A DNA stretch of 28,274 bases. Source: JAAZBI01 sp964461005 (GTDB taxonomy: Bacteria; Bacillota_I; Bacilli_A; RF39; UBA660). The first letter of the stretch is position 1. The number at the start of each line of letters is the position of its first letter. Below, one piece after another: positions 15,729-22,487 of this stretch. Made by a program: the position numbers and the translations under genes. The stretch covers positions 1 through 28,274 of the forward strand of contig CAYWQQ010000007.1 in the NCBI GenBank assembly GCA_964461005.1, in the 5' to 3' direction. The notes beneath the pieces are model-generated. The model did not search any database. It had not been told where the DNA came from and saw nothing but the letters and a program-made list of their open reading frames with translations.

Positions 15729-15756
15729 AAAAGAAAAAGTCTATTTCTAGACTTTT
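15729..15756 (-). terminator. Terminator of the infC-rpmI-rplT operon
   Basis: Minus strand 9-bp stem AAAAGTCTA/TAGACTTTT (15756-15748 with 15743-15735, 4-nt loop), then an interrupted T-run. It begins 2 nt after the rplT stop. Confidence 0.85.
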
Positions 15757-15758
15757 AT

Positions 15759-16367
15759 TTATTCTGTTGCTTTCTTAGTAGTTGCTTTTTTAGTTACTAC
15801 TTTTTTTACTGTATCTGCTTTTTTATCTGCTACTTTTTTTACTGTATCTGCTTTTTTATCTGCTACTTTTTTTTCTGTATCTTTTTTAACTGCTACTTTT
15901 TTTTCTACATCAACATTTTCAGTTGTTTCTTTTTTAACTGTTGTTTTTTTAACAGTTGCTGGTTTTGCTTCTACTTCTACTTTTTTAGTAACTTTAGGTT
16001 GGTATTTTTCACCTTCTAAAGCTCCTTTAGAAATTTCAACTAAATCAGTAAATGCTACTGCATTATCAATAGCTAATTCAGCTAACATTTTTCTATTAAT
16101 TAGTAATCCAGCTTTATTTAAACCGTTAATAAATTTAGAATAACTAATTTCATTTTCGCGGCAAGCTGCATTAATTCTTGTAATCCATAATTTTCTAAAA
16201 TTTCTTTTGTTTTGTTTACGATCACGATAAGCATACATTCCTGAATGCATTAATTGTTCTTTGGCTGTTTTCCATAAACGATGTTTACTTCCAAAAAACC
16301 CTTTAGCTTGTTTTAATATTTTTTTACGACGTGCACGTGCAACTGTGCCACCTTTAACTCTTGTCAT
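15759..16367 (-). CDS. rplT: Ribosomal protein L20 with ~85-residue Lys/Ala-rich C-terminal extension (202 aa)
   Basis: Residues 1-118 are a normal L20: MTRVKGGTVARARRKKILK, GFFGSKHRLWKTAKEQ, AYRDRKQNKRNFRKLWITRI, INRKMLAELA and the DLVEISKGAL end. L20 is usually 115-120 residues. Here the frame continues to 202 with a tail of Lys, Val, Ala, Thr, Glu and Asp including an exact protein repeat KKVADKKADTV (167-177, 178-188). L20 assembles on 23S rRNA early in large-subunit assembly and also represses its own operon. The tail is polar and probably disordered. Start at 16367 with GAGGGGAG upstream. Confidence 0.95.
   Translation of the reverse strand: MTRVKGGTVARARRKKILKQAKGFFGSKHRLWKTAKEQLMHSGMYAYRDRKQNKRNFRKLWITRINAACRENEISYSKFINGLNKAGLLINRKMLAELAIDNAVAFTDLVEISKGALEGEKYQPKVTKKVEVEAKPATVKKTTVKKETTENVDVEKKVAVKKDTEKKVADKKADTVKKVADKKADTVKKVVTKKATTKKATE
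15801..15896 (-). repeat. 33-bp tandem repeat in the rplT tail
   Basis: Two identical 33-bp copies (15801-15833, 15834-15866) followed by a degenerate, shortened third copy (15867-15896). The unit encodes 11 residues, VADKKADTVKK in one phase. Length polymorphism through slippage is plausible. Confidence 0.9.
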
Positions 16368-16388
16368 GTTTATCTCCCCTCTAAAAAA

Positions 16389-16577
16389 TTATATTAAATT
16401 TTTTAGTCTTCTTTCATCAGATTTGCTTAACGGACTCGCTATTCTTTTTGCGCGATTCGCTTTAGCATTCTTTTTACCAGTGTTATGTCTACTACTTGAA
16501 TGACCAATAGTAACTGACCCACTTTGTCTAACTCTTACTTTTTTAGCTACTGCTTTTTTTGTTTTCATTTTTGGCAT
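16389..16577 (-). CDS. rpmI: Ribosomal protein L35 (62 aa)
   Basis: Small basic large-subunit protein. The N-terminal MPKMKTKKAVAKKVRV and the central SSSRHNTGKKNAKANR with C-terminal L-x-KSDERRLKNLI are characteristic. Length is typical (about 64). It lies between infC (13-nt gap) and rplT (21-nt gap), the universal order of this operon, with AAGGAG before the start. Confidence 0.97.
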   Translation of the reverse strand: MPKMKTKKAVAKKVRVRQSGSVTIGHSSSRHNTGKKNAKANRAKRIASPLSKSDERRLKNLI

Positions 16578-16590
16578 AATTATTTTCTCC

Positions 16591-17115
16591 TTATTTTTTA
16601 GGTGCTAAACCCATAAACATATTTTTTCCTTCTAATTTTGGTGCTTGCTCAATAATCGCATGTTCTTCAACTGCATTAAAGAAACGATTTAAAACTTCTT
16701 TACCTAGTTCAATATGAGCCATTTGACGCCCTTTAAATCTAATTGTCACTTTTATTTTGTGATTTTTCTTTAAATATTTGATAACATTATTTACTTTTGT
16801 ATCAAAATCATGTTTATCAATTGTAACCGATAAACGATATTCTTTTACTTCTGTATTAACTTCTCTTTGTTTTTTTTGTGATTCTTTTACTTTTTTCTTT
16901 TTTTCATATTTAAATTTATTATAATCAAGTAATTTACAAACCGGTGGGTTTGTACTTTCATTAATTAATACTAAATCAAATCCTGAATAACTTGCTAAAG
17001 TAAGAGCATCGTTCTTATTTTTAACTCCTAATTGTTCACCATTTGGGCCAATAACCATCATTTGTTGACATCTTATTTGATCATTAATTGGCAAATCTTT
17101 TTCTTTTAAAGCTAT
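16591..17115 (-). CDS. infC: Translation initiation factor IF-3, apparent ATA start codon (174 aa)
   Basis: IF-3 keeps ribosomal subunits apart and proofreads the start codon. The N-domain (LPINDQIRCQQMMVIGPNGEQLGV...) and C-domain (EYRLSVTIDKHDFDTKV, FKGRQMAHIELG, PKLEGKNMFMGLAPK) are intact. There is no ATG, GTG or TTG at the expected position. A perfect GGAGG lies 9 nt upstream of an in-frame ATA (17115-17113) at the family N-terminus. A TTG far upstream (17172) would add 19 residues unlike any IF-3 and would read through the leader terminator. Rare start codons on infC are known and give autoregulation, since IF-3 discriminates against them. Confidence 0.93.
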   Translation of the reverse strand: MALKEKDLPINDQIRCQQMMVIGPNGEQLGVKNKNDALTLASYSGFDLVLINESTNPPVCKLLDYNKFKYEKKKKVKESQKKQREVNTEVKEYRLSVTIDKHDFDTKVNNVIKYLKKNHKIKVTIRFKGRQMAHIELGKEVLNRFFNAVEEHAIIEQAPKLEGKNMFMGLAPKK

Positions 17116-17264
17116 CTTAAAGCACCTCCATAGAATATAAAAAGTGAATACAACGTATTCACTCACAACCAAAATAACTATTTAATAGTTTATTAAGTGG
17201 CTGTTTACCTAAAGCTTAAGCAATCAGGTGAGACGAATACATCTTCTTTCCTCTTTTTTATTAC
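17113..17264 (-). ncRNA. L20-type leader attenuator of infC-rpmI-rplT
   Basis: About 150 nt of untranslated leader separate the promoter from infC. A terminator hairpin GTGAATAC/GTATTCAC (17162-17155 with 17151-17144) followed by five T sits 25 nt before the start codon. An upstream segment GTATTCGTCTCACC (17240-17227) can pair with GTGAGTGAATAC (17166-17155, approximately) to form a 12-bp helix with one bulged base that would open the terminator. This is the antiterminator/terminator logic of the Firmicutes L20 leader, in which L20 binding favours termination. Confidence 0.8.
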
Positions 17265-17270
17265 TTTTAA

Positions 17271-17299
17271 AGTATATCTAATAAATCAAATAATGTCAA
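17271..17299 (-). promoter_or_regulatory. Sigma-A promoter of infC-rpmI-rplT
   Basis: Minus strand perfect TTGACA (17299-17294), 17-nt spacer, TATACT (17276-17271). The -35 begins at the base immediately after the rnfA stop codon. Confidence 0.85.
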
Positions 17300-17866
17300 C
17301 TAAAATATGAATCTAGAAAATATCATAGACATAATAGAAGCCATTATAAATGCAATTGGTAAATTTTTAAATTTTTTCGGAATTGGAGCTCTCTCCATTT
17401 TTTCTCTTAAAGAACTAAAAACAAACATTACTAGTGTAAATCCTAAAGTTGATCCAAACGCATAAATTAACATTTCTAAAAAACTATATTCATTAGCAAT
17501 ATTTAATAAGATGATACCTAAAACTGCACAATTTGTTGTTATCAAAGGTAAAAATATTCCTAAATTTTTATATAAAGTTTGATTATTTTTTTTGATAAAT
17601 CCCTCTAATATTTGAACAAAAATAGCAATTATCAATACAAAAACAACACTCTGAATAAAAACCAAATTATAAGGTTTTAAAAAATAGTAATATACAAAAT
17701 ATGTAATAATACTTGATAAAATAACAATTAACATAACAGCTAAACTCATGCTTAAAGCTGTCTTGCGATTTCTTGAAGTGCCAATAACTGGACATATACC
17801 CAAAAATTTAGTTAAAACAATATTTTCAGATAATAAGCTAATTAAAAAAATTGATACTAAACTCAC
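17300..17866 (-). CDS. rnfA: Rnf complex subunit RnfA (188 aa)
   Basis: Integral membrane subunit of the ferredoxin:NAD+ oxidoreductase that couples electron flow to Na+ or H+ transport. It has six hydrophobic segments. C25 in LGICPVIGTSR and C113 in LPLITTNCAVLG are the two half-sites that, with RnfE, hold the membrane [2Fe-2S] cluster. Length is typical (about 190). The start is GTG at 17866, overlapping the rnfE TGA (GTGA), with GGAG upstream. It is the last gene of this operon; rnfB, which normally follows or precedes it, is missing. Confidence 0.95.
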   Translation of the reverse strand: MSLVSIFLISLLSENIVLTKFLGICPVIGTSRNRKTALSMSLAVMLIVILSSIITYFVYYYFLKPYNLVFIQSVVFVLIIAIFVQILEGFIKKNNQTLYKNLGIFLPLITTNCAVLGIILLNIANEYSFLEMLIYAFGSTLGFTLVMFVFSSLREKMERAPIPKKFKNLPIAFIMASIMSMIFSRFIF

Positions 17867-18492
17867 TTTTCTTCAACTCCTTTAATTAAATTTAAAAGTC
17901 CAAACAATAATCCCACTATTAATAACACTCCTGCTGGTGAAGCGAAAAACTGATTAGGAATAATATCATTAACTGGAAAAACTTTGTATTTAGCAAGATA
18001 GCCAGTAATATTGGTTGTACTTTCCATCAATGTTAAAGTATTTGAACCCAAAATTTCTCTGATTATACCTACTAAAGATAAAGAAAATGTATATCCGATT
18101 CCCATTTTCAAAGCATCTTTAATACTATCTCTCAAATTATGTCTTGAAGCGTAACCTAAAGCTCTTCCTAAAACAATACAATTAACTGTTATTAAGGGAA
18201 TATATATACCTAAACTAGAATTTAATTGAGGTACATATGTAATTAATAGATATTGCAAAATAGTAACAAAAGTCCCGATAATAGTTATATAAACAGGGAT
18301 TCTTATTTTGTTTGGAATCCATTTTTTTATTAAAGAAACAATAATATTAGATAGAATTAAAACAAATAATAAAGATAATCCCATTAAATAACTATTTTCA
18401 AAAGTAGTCGTTATTGCTAGTAAAGGACACATTCCTAAAGTCATTCCAAAGACTGGATTTTGTTTAATAAATGAACTTATTCTTTTTCTCAT
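17863..18492 (-). CDS. rnfE: Rnf complex subunit RnfE (209 aa)
   Basis: Membrane partner and homologue of RnfA. C22 in GMTLGMCPLLAITTT and C105 in YIPLITVNCIVLGRALGYASRH are the expected cluster ligands, the latter followed by the family-typical segment SIKDALKMGIGYTFSLSLVG. Six hydrophobic helices are visible. NqrD is the close relative in Na+-NQR, but the surrounding RnfC identifies Rnf. The ribosome binding site AAGGAG is made by the last codons of rnfDG, so translation is coupled. Stop is TGA. Confidence 0.95.
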   Translation of the reverse strand: MRKRISSFIKQNPVFGMTLGMCPLLAITTTFENSYLMGLSLLFVLILSNIIVSLIKKWIPNKIRIPVYITIIGTFVTILQYLLITYVPQLNSSLGIYIPLITVNCIVLGRALGYASRHNLRDSIKDALKMGIGYTFSLSLVGIIREILGSNTLTLMESTTNITGYLAKYKVFPVNDIIPNQFFASPAGVLLIVGLLFGLLNLIKGVEEK

Positions 18493-18494
18493 AA

Positions 18495-19877
18495 CTACTC
18501 CTTACTATAATCTTCTTTAGTATTGATTATCATCTCTTTTAAAGCTTTTGAAGTAATTGTTGTACCACTTACTGTATCTAAATCTTCAAGTTTTTCTTGA
18601 TTATCAATTAATTTTTGCAAATAATTATCTTTTTCAATGTTTTGCCACAAAGATTCATTATGTGAAATAATATTAATTTCTTTAATTAAATCTTTATCAA
18701 AAATAATTGTTGCCTTAATTAAACCACCAAAACCTTTTTGAGTAACTTGATATTTTTTATTAGTTTTTTCTAATATTTTATAATTAGAATTTGTTTCTAC
18801 TGGAGAACTAATTTTATTACCAATTAGTAAACCAATACCAATAATTAAAGCTATACAGATGATTAGTGCTATTATTTTTAAATATATTTTTCTTTTCATT
18901 TTATCTCCAAATTCATCAATTATAACAACCAACATATTCATCGTTAATATTGAAGTTAAAACTCCTTCTGGATATGCAGTTAAAAAACGAAAGATAACAG
19001 TTAATATTCCTAATCCAATTCCAAATAAAATTTGTCCACTCTTAGTAGTCGGTGTTGTCACAGGATCTGTCGCCATAAACACAGCTCCAAATAGTAATCC
19101 ACCTGTTAAAATTTGAAATAATGGAAAAGTAATATCTAAACCATTAATTGAGCCAATAATAAAGGTAGTTATAAAAACAACACCGATATATACCATTGGT
19201 ATCATATATTTAATTGTTTTTGTAATTGCTAAATATAGAAAACTTAATAAGATCAATAATTTTGGTGTTTCACCTAATGTACCAGGTATAAAACCAAATA
19301 AATAGTTACCAATACCTCCAAAAGAGGTAATTACTTTAGGAAAATTATCTAAATAATTACTTGCTAAAGCTGTTGGTCCTGAAATTGTATCTAATTCCAA
19401 AGCATTTAAATATCCTCCGGAAATTAATGCCCCATATGAAATGGTAACAAATAATGCTCCAACTAAAGCTGGATTAAATATATTGTGACCAAAACCTCCA
19501 AATATTAATTTACCAATAACTGTTGCAAAAAATGCTCCCATTATTATTATCCATATTGGAGTATTTATACTCATCAATAAACTAAAAAACAATCCAGGGA
19601 AAATAGCATATTTTCCTTGCAATGGATTTTTTAATTTTAATATATATTTATTATACAAATATTCAGTCGCTAAAGATGTTATGCCTGCTGTTGCAATCAA
19701 AATTAAAGGTTGAAATAATCCGTAAACATTAGTATATCCTTGATAAAAAGGAAGTATACCATTTTTATAAAAACCAAATAAAATGATAGGTAATAATGCA
19801 ATGAATAATCTCTTCATTATTTTATTAGTATTATCAGAATCTTTCAAATATGGTCCTTTTTCATAAACTAATTTCAT
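18495..19877 (-). CDS. RnfD-RnfG fusion protein (460 aa)
   Basis: Residues 1 to about 325 are RnfD: MKLVYEKGPYLKDSDN, about eight to ten membrane helices, GGFGHNIFNPALVG (127-140), the covalent-FMN motif D163-x2-S166-G-P-T169 (usual Ala replaced by Pro) and FMATDPVTTPTTKSGQI (267-283). A further TM (331-353) leads into a compact FMN-binding domain (about 377-455) with YQVTQKGFGGLIKATIIFD and D434-x2-S437-G-T-T440, the RnfG flavinylation motif. RnfG is usually a separate protein of about 190 residues. There is no stop or start codon between the two parts. Two FMN would be attached by an ApbE-type transferase. Ribosome binding site GAGGG. Confidence 0.92.
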   Translation of the reverse strand: MKLVYEKGPYLKDSDNTNKIMKRLFIALLPIILFGFYKNGILPFYQGYTNVYGLFQPLILIATAGITSLATEYLYNKYILKLKNPLQGKYAIFPGLFFSLLMSINTPIWIIIMGAFFATVIGKLIFGGFGHNIFNPALVGALFVTISYGALISGGYLNALELDTISGPTALASNYLDNFPKVITSFGGIGNYLFGFIPGTLGETPKLLILLSFLYLAITKTIKYMIPMVYIGVVFITTFIIGSINGLDITFPLFQILTGGLLFGAVFMATDPVTTPTTKSGQILFGIGLGILTVIFRFLTAYPEGVLTSILTMNMLVVIIDEFGDKMKRKIYLKIIALIICIALIIGIGLLIGNKISSPVETNSNYKILEKTNKKYQVTQKGFGGLIKATIIFDKDLIKEINIISHNESLWQNIEKDNYLQKLIDNQEKLEDLDTVSGTTITSKALKEMIINTKEDYSKE

Positions 19878-19878
19878 A

Positions 19879-21093
19879 TTATTTTTCCCTCACAATCTTC
19901 TTAGCTTCTTTTATTCTTTCTCTAATTTTTATTTGAGCCGGACAAATATATGAACACAAACCGCATTCAATGCATTTTTCAGGATTCATTGTTTTTAATT
20001 TATCAATACTAAAAAGACTGTCTTTAATTAAAACAGGTGATAATTTCATTGGACAAACTTCAATACACTTACCACAACGCAAACAATTTTCTTCGTCATT
20101 TGATATCTCTTTCATCAATAAAAGGCCATTTAAATTATAAGTTACTATTATGTCATCATCTAAAAGACATTCTCCCATCATTGGGCCTCCAGCAATTAAA
20201 TGACATTCTTTTTCCATGTTATAAATATCAGAAAAGATTGTTCCTATTTTTACTTCATAATTAGTTGTCTTAGTTAAATCACCACTTAGTGTTATTATTC
20301 TTGTGGTTAAATATTCATCTTTTAAAGCTTTAGCTATCATATAAATAGTTGCAATATTATTAACAACTATTTGTTTTTCACTTGGTAAACTTTTATATTT
20401 TACATTTAACACTTCTTTTATTAAATTTCTTTCATAACCTAAAGGATAATAATCTTCTAATACTATTAATTCTATTTGCTTATTATTCTTTAATTGTTCT
20501 TGATATGTTTTTACAAAAGTAATATTTTTTTTCTTAACCGCGATAATTACTTTTTCTAAATTCATGATTTGTTTTATTCTTTCTAAACCTTTAATTATTT
20601 CTTCGACATATGTAATTCCCAAAACATTATCAGCATTTAAATATGGCTCACACTCAATAGCATTTACAACTAAGATTTTTAATTCGTTTTGATATTTCAA
20701 ATAGGTTGGAAAGCCACTACCGCCCATTCCTTGAATGCCATAAGCTTTTAGTAATTCAACAAATTCTAATTGATTAGTTGGTTTTTTTATTTTAATTGGT
20801 TCTATTGTTTCTTTAAAGTCGTTTTCTATTACAATACATTTAACTTTTGTTCCATTTAAATATGTTTTTTCTAAAACATCAATAATTTTACCGCTAACAG
20901 TAGAACGAACCCTTATTTCAAAAGGTACTTTACTCTTGGCAATTAAAGTGCCTATTGCTACTGAATCACCAATATTTACTACTTTTTTGCATTCGGATTT
21001 ATAACCAATTAAAGGTAAATATACTAACTTTGGTTTTACTATTTTTTCTATTTTTATATTTTTCTTTTTATTTACTAATATGGTTTGCTTCAT
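19879..21093 (-). CDS. rnfC: Rnf complex subunit RnfC (404 aa)
   Basis: Peripheral subunit that binds NADH and FMN and carries two [4Fe-4S] clusters. Visible are the barrel-like N-domain (VVNIGDSVAIGTLIA), the Gly-rich nucleotide/flavin loop GIQGMGGSGFPTYLKYQ, NAIECEPYLNAD, GGPMMG and two ferredoxin motifs CLRCGKCIEVCP and CIECGLCSYICP. The start is placed at the ATG at 21093, 1 nt after the stop of the glycosyltransferase; an earlier ATG at 21138 lies inside that gene. With this start the usual N-terminal GGIHP segment is missing, so the protein is at the short end. First Rnf gene of the operon. Confidence 0.94.
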   Translation of the reverse strand: MKQTILVNKKKNIKIEKIVKPKLVYLPLIGYKSECKKVVNIGDSVAIGTLIAKSKVPFEIRVRSTVSGKIIDVLEKTYLNGTKVKCIVIENDFKETIEPIKIKKPTNQLEFVELLKAYGIQGMGGSGFPTYLKYQNELKILVVNAIECEPYLNADNVLGITYVEEIIKGLERIKQIMNLEKVIIAVKKKNITFVKTYQEQLKNNKQIELIVLEDYYPLGYERNLIKEVLNVKYKSLPSEKQIVVNNIATIYMIAKALKDEYLTTRIITLSGDLTKTTNYEVKIGTIFSDIYNMEKECHLIAGGPMMGECLLDDDIIVTYNLNGLLLMKEISNDEENCLRCGKCIEVCPMKLSPVLIKDSLFSIDKLKTMNPEKCIECGLCSYICPAQIKIRERIKEAKKIVREK

Positions 21094-21094
21094 C

Positions 21095-22180
21095 CTATTT
21101 ACCAACCTTTTTTTCCATAATTGCATATATATTTTCAATTGTTTTTATTTGTTTATTATTATTTATTTCAATTTTGTTTTTAAAATTAAGAAAACGGAAA
21201 CTTAAATCAATTAAATTAATATTTTTAATTAAAGCATAATATATTTTGCCAAATTTAGAAAAGAAAAAGAATAAAAATTTATTTTTTAAGCTAATTTTAT
21301 CTAATTTTAATTCTTTTTTTAATTTTAAAAATTTCTTCAAATAGCTATGTTTGCTAGCTTTAGAAATTTTCATTTGTGCTATTTTTGAACTTATTATTAC
21401 AAAAATATCACTACAAATTATATTGTTAATTTCTTTTTCTATTTTTAAATTAAAATAATTGATTTTTTTATAAAAACTCTTTATTTCTTTTCCCACTAAT
21501 AAATAATCCAAGTGATTTGTACTAACTGTATTAATCAAAGAATTAGGTCTTTGTAAATAATGATAAAAAACTCCTTGAGCATACATGTATTTTTTAAATT
21601 TTGGTTTTATTTCATGATTAAATAAAGCATCTTCATAGCATCTCAATTTATCATTAAACATAACATCTTTGACGACACTTTTAGCGTATAATTTACCAGT
21701 TACATATCTAGGTAAAAGTAAAGCTTTTTTTGATCTATACATATTATCAATAATTAAATCTTTTTTTAATTGTTTTCTTTCTGTAAAAGTCAATATTTTG
21801 CCATTTTGTTTATACCAAAATAATCTTTCCATATCAACAACATCAGCTTGATTATCTACTGCTTTATTGACTAATATCTTTATAGCATCTTTATCCATAA
21901 AATCATCACTATCGATAAAAAAGATATATTCCCCTGTAGCTTTTTTCATACCTTGATTACGAGCATTACTAACTCCACAATTTAATTCTAAATCAATAAT
22001 AATTAAATTTTTATTCTCATTTTGATAATTTTTTAAAATCTCTAAAGAGCTATCAGAGCTCTTATCGTTAACAGCAATAATTTCAATATTTTTATAAGTT
22101 TGTTTAAATAAGCTGTCAAAGCATAAACTCATATATTTTTCTGCATTATAAATTGGAACAATAATACTTACTTTTTCCAT
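21095..22180 (-). CDS. Family 2 glycosyltransferase (361 aa)
   Basis: GT-A fold enzyme that transfers a sugar from a nucleotide donor, probably in surface polysaccharide or glycolipid synthesis. The N-terminus VSIIVPIYNAEKYMSLCFDSL, the VNDKSSDSS motif, GVSNARNQGMKKATGEYI and DSDDF (metal-binding D-x-D, residues 90-94) are canonical. The C-terminal third is Lys-rich with some hydrophobic stretches but no clear TM, suggesting membrane association through basic helices. It starts the transcript that continues into rnfC with only 1 nt between stop and start. The substrate cannot be predicted. Ribosome binding site AGGTGAT. Confidence 0.9.
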   Translation of the reverse strand: MEKVSIIVPIYNAEKYMSLCFDSLFKQTYKNIEIIAVNDKSSDSSLEILKNYQNENKNLIIIDLELNCGVSNARNQGMKKATGEYIFFIDSDDFMDKDAIKILVNKAVDNQADVVDMERLFWYKQNGKILTFTERKQLKKDLIIDNMYRSKKALLLPRYVTGKLYAKSVVKDVMFNDKLRCYEDALFNHEIKPKFKKYMYAQGVFYHYLQRPNSLINTVSTNHLDYLLVGKEIKSFYKKINYFNLKIEKEINNIICSDIFVIISSKIAQMKISKASKHSYLKKFLKLKKELKLDKISLKNKFLFFFFSKFGKIYYALIKNINLIDLSFRFLNFKNKIEINNNKQIKTIENIYAIMEKKVGK

Positions 22181-22196
22181 TTTATCACCTACAATA

Positions 22197-22202
22197 ATTA
22201 TA
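22197..22202 (-). promoter_or_regulatory. Extended -10 promoter for the glycosyltransferase-rnf operon
   Basis: Minus-strand TGT-TATAAT (22202-22197) directly downstream of the yneF-like terminator. The -35 is weak. Confidence 0.55.
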
Positions 22203-22206
22203 ACAT

Positions 22207-22237
22207 AAAAAAAGCAATTATATTATAATTGCTTTTT
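22207..22237 (-). terminator. Terminator formed by the last codons of the yneF-like gene
   Basis: A 13-bp stem (22237-22225 with 22221-22209), 3-nt loop and a seven-T run. Its 5' arm encodes the last residues KKQL and the TAA stop (22225-22223) reaches the loop. Confidence 0.85.
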
Positions 22238-22432
22238 CATTGCATTCATCATTTGATTAACTTGTTTTTGAGAAGGTGTCCTTCCCATTTGAGTCATCAT
22301 CATTTTTATCATTTGTTCATTTACTGGGGGATTTTTTTTCAAATATTTTTCCATATAATTTTTTGCTATGAAAAAACCTGCTACAGCTCCCAATATCAAA
22401 CCAATCACAACATATAAAATATCTAATAACAT
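22223..22432 (-). CDS. UPF0154/YneF-like small membrane protein (69 aa)
   Basis: One N-terminal TM helix (about 3-22, LDILYVVIGLILGAVAGFF) followed by a short cytoplasmic part with KNYMEKYLKKNPPVNEQMIKMMMTQMG and PSQKQVNQMMNAMKK, the signature of the UPF0154 (YneF) family. The family's function is unknown. In Bacillus yneF lies close to tkt, as here, which supports the call. The start at 22432 has AAGGAGTGA upstream, and it has its own promoter and terminator. Confidence 0.9.
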   Translation of the reverse strand: MLLDILYVVIGLILGAVAGFFIAKNYMEKYLKKNPPVNEQMIKMMMTQMGRTPSQKQVNQMMNAMKKQL

Positions 22433-22455
22433 TCTTATTCACTCCTTATTTATAT

Positions 22456-22484
22456 ATAATACTAAATTATCTACTTTTCTTCAA
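22456..22484 (-). promoter_or_regulatory. Promoter for the yneF-like gene
   Basis: Minus strand TTGAAG (22484-22479), 17-nt spacer, TATTAT (22461-22456). It lies in the 55-nt gap after tkt, which has no clear terminator of its own. Confidence 0.6.
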
Positions 22485-22487
22485 TCT

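Noticed and set aside
15801..15896. Tandem repeat resembling a short CRISPR-like array
   Set aside because: The repeats are directly adjacent without spacers, in frame, and code for the L20 tail.
16591..17172. Longer IF-3 reading frame from a TTG at 17172
   Set aside because: It would add 19 residues that run through the leader terminator, without a ribosome binding site and without similarity to IF-3 N-termini.
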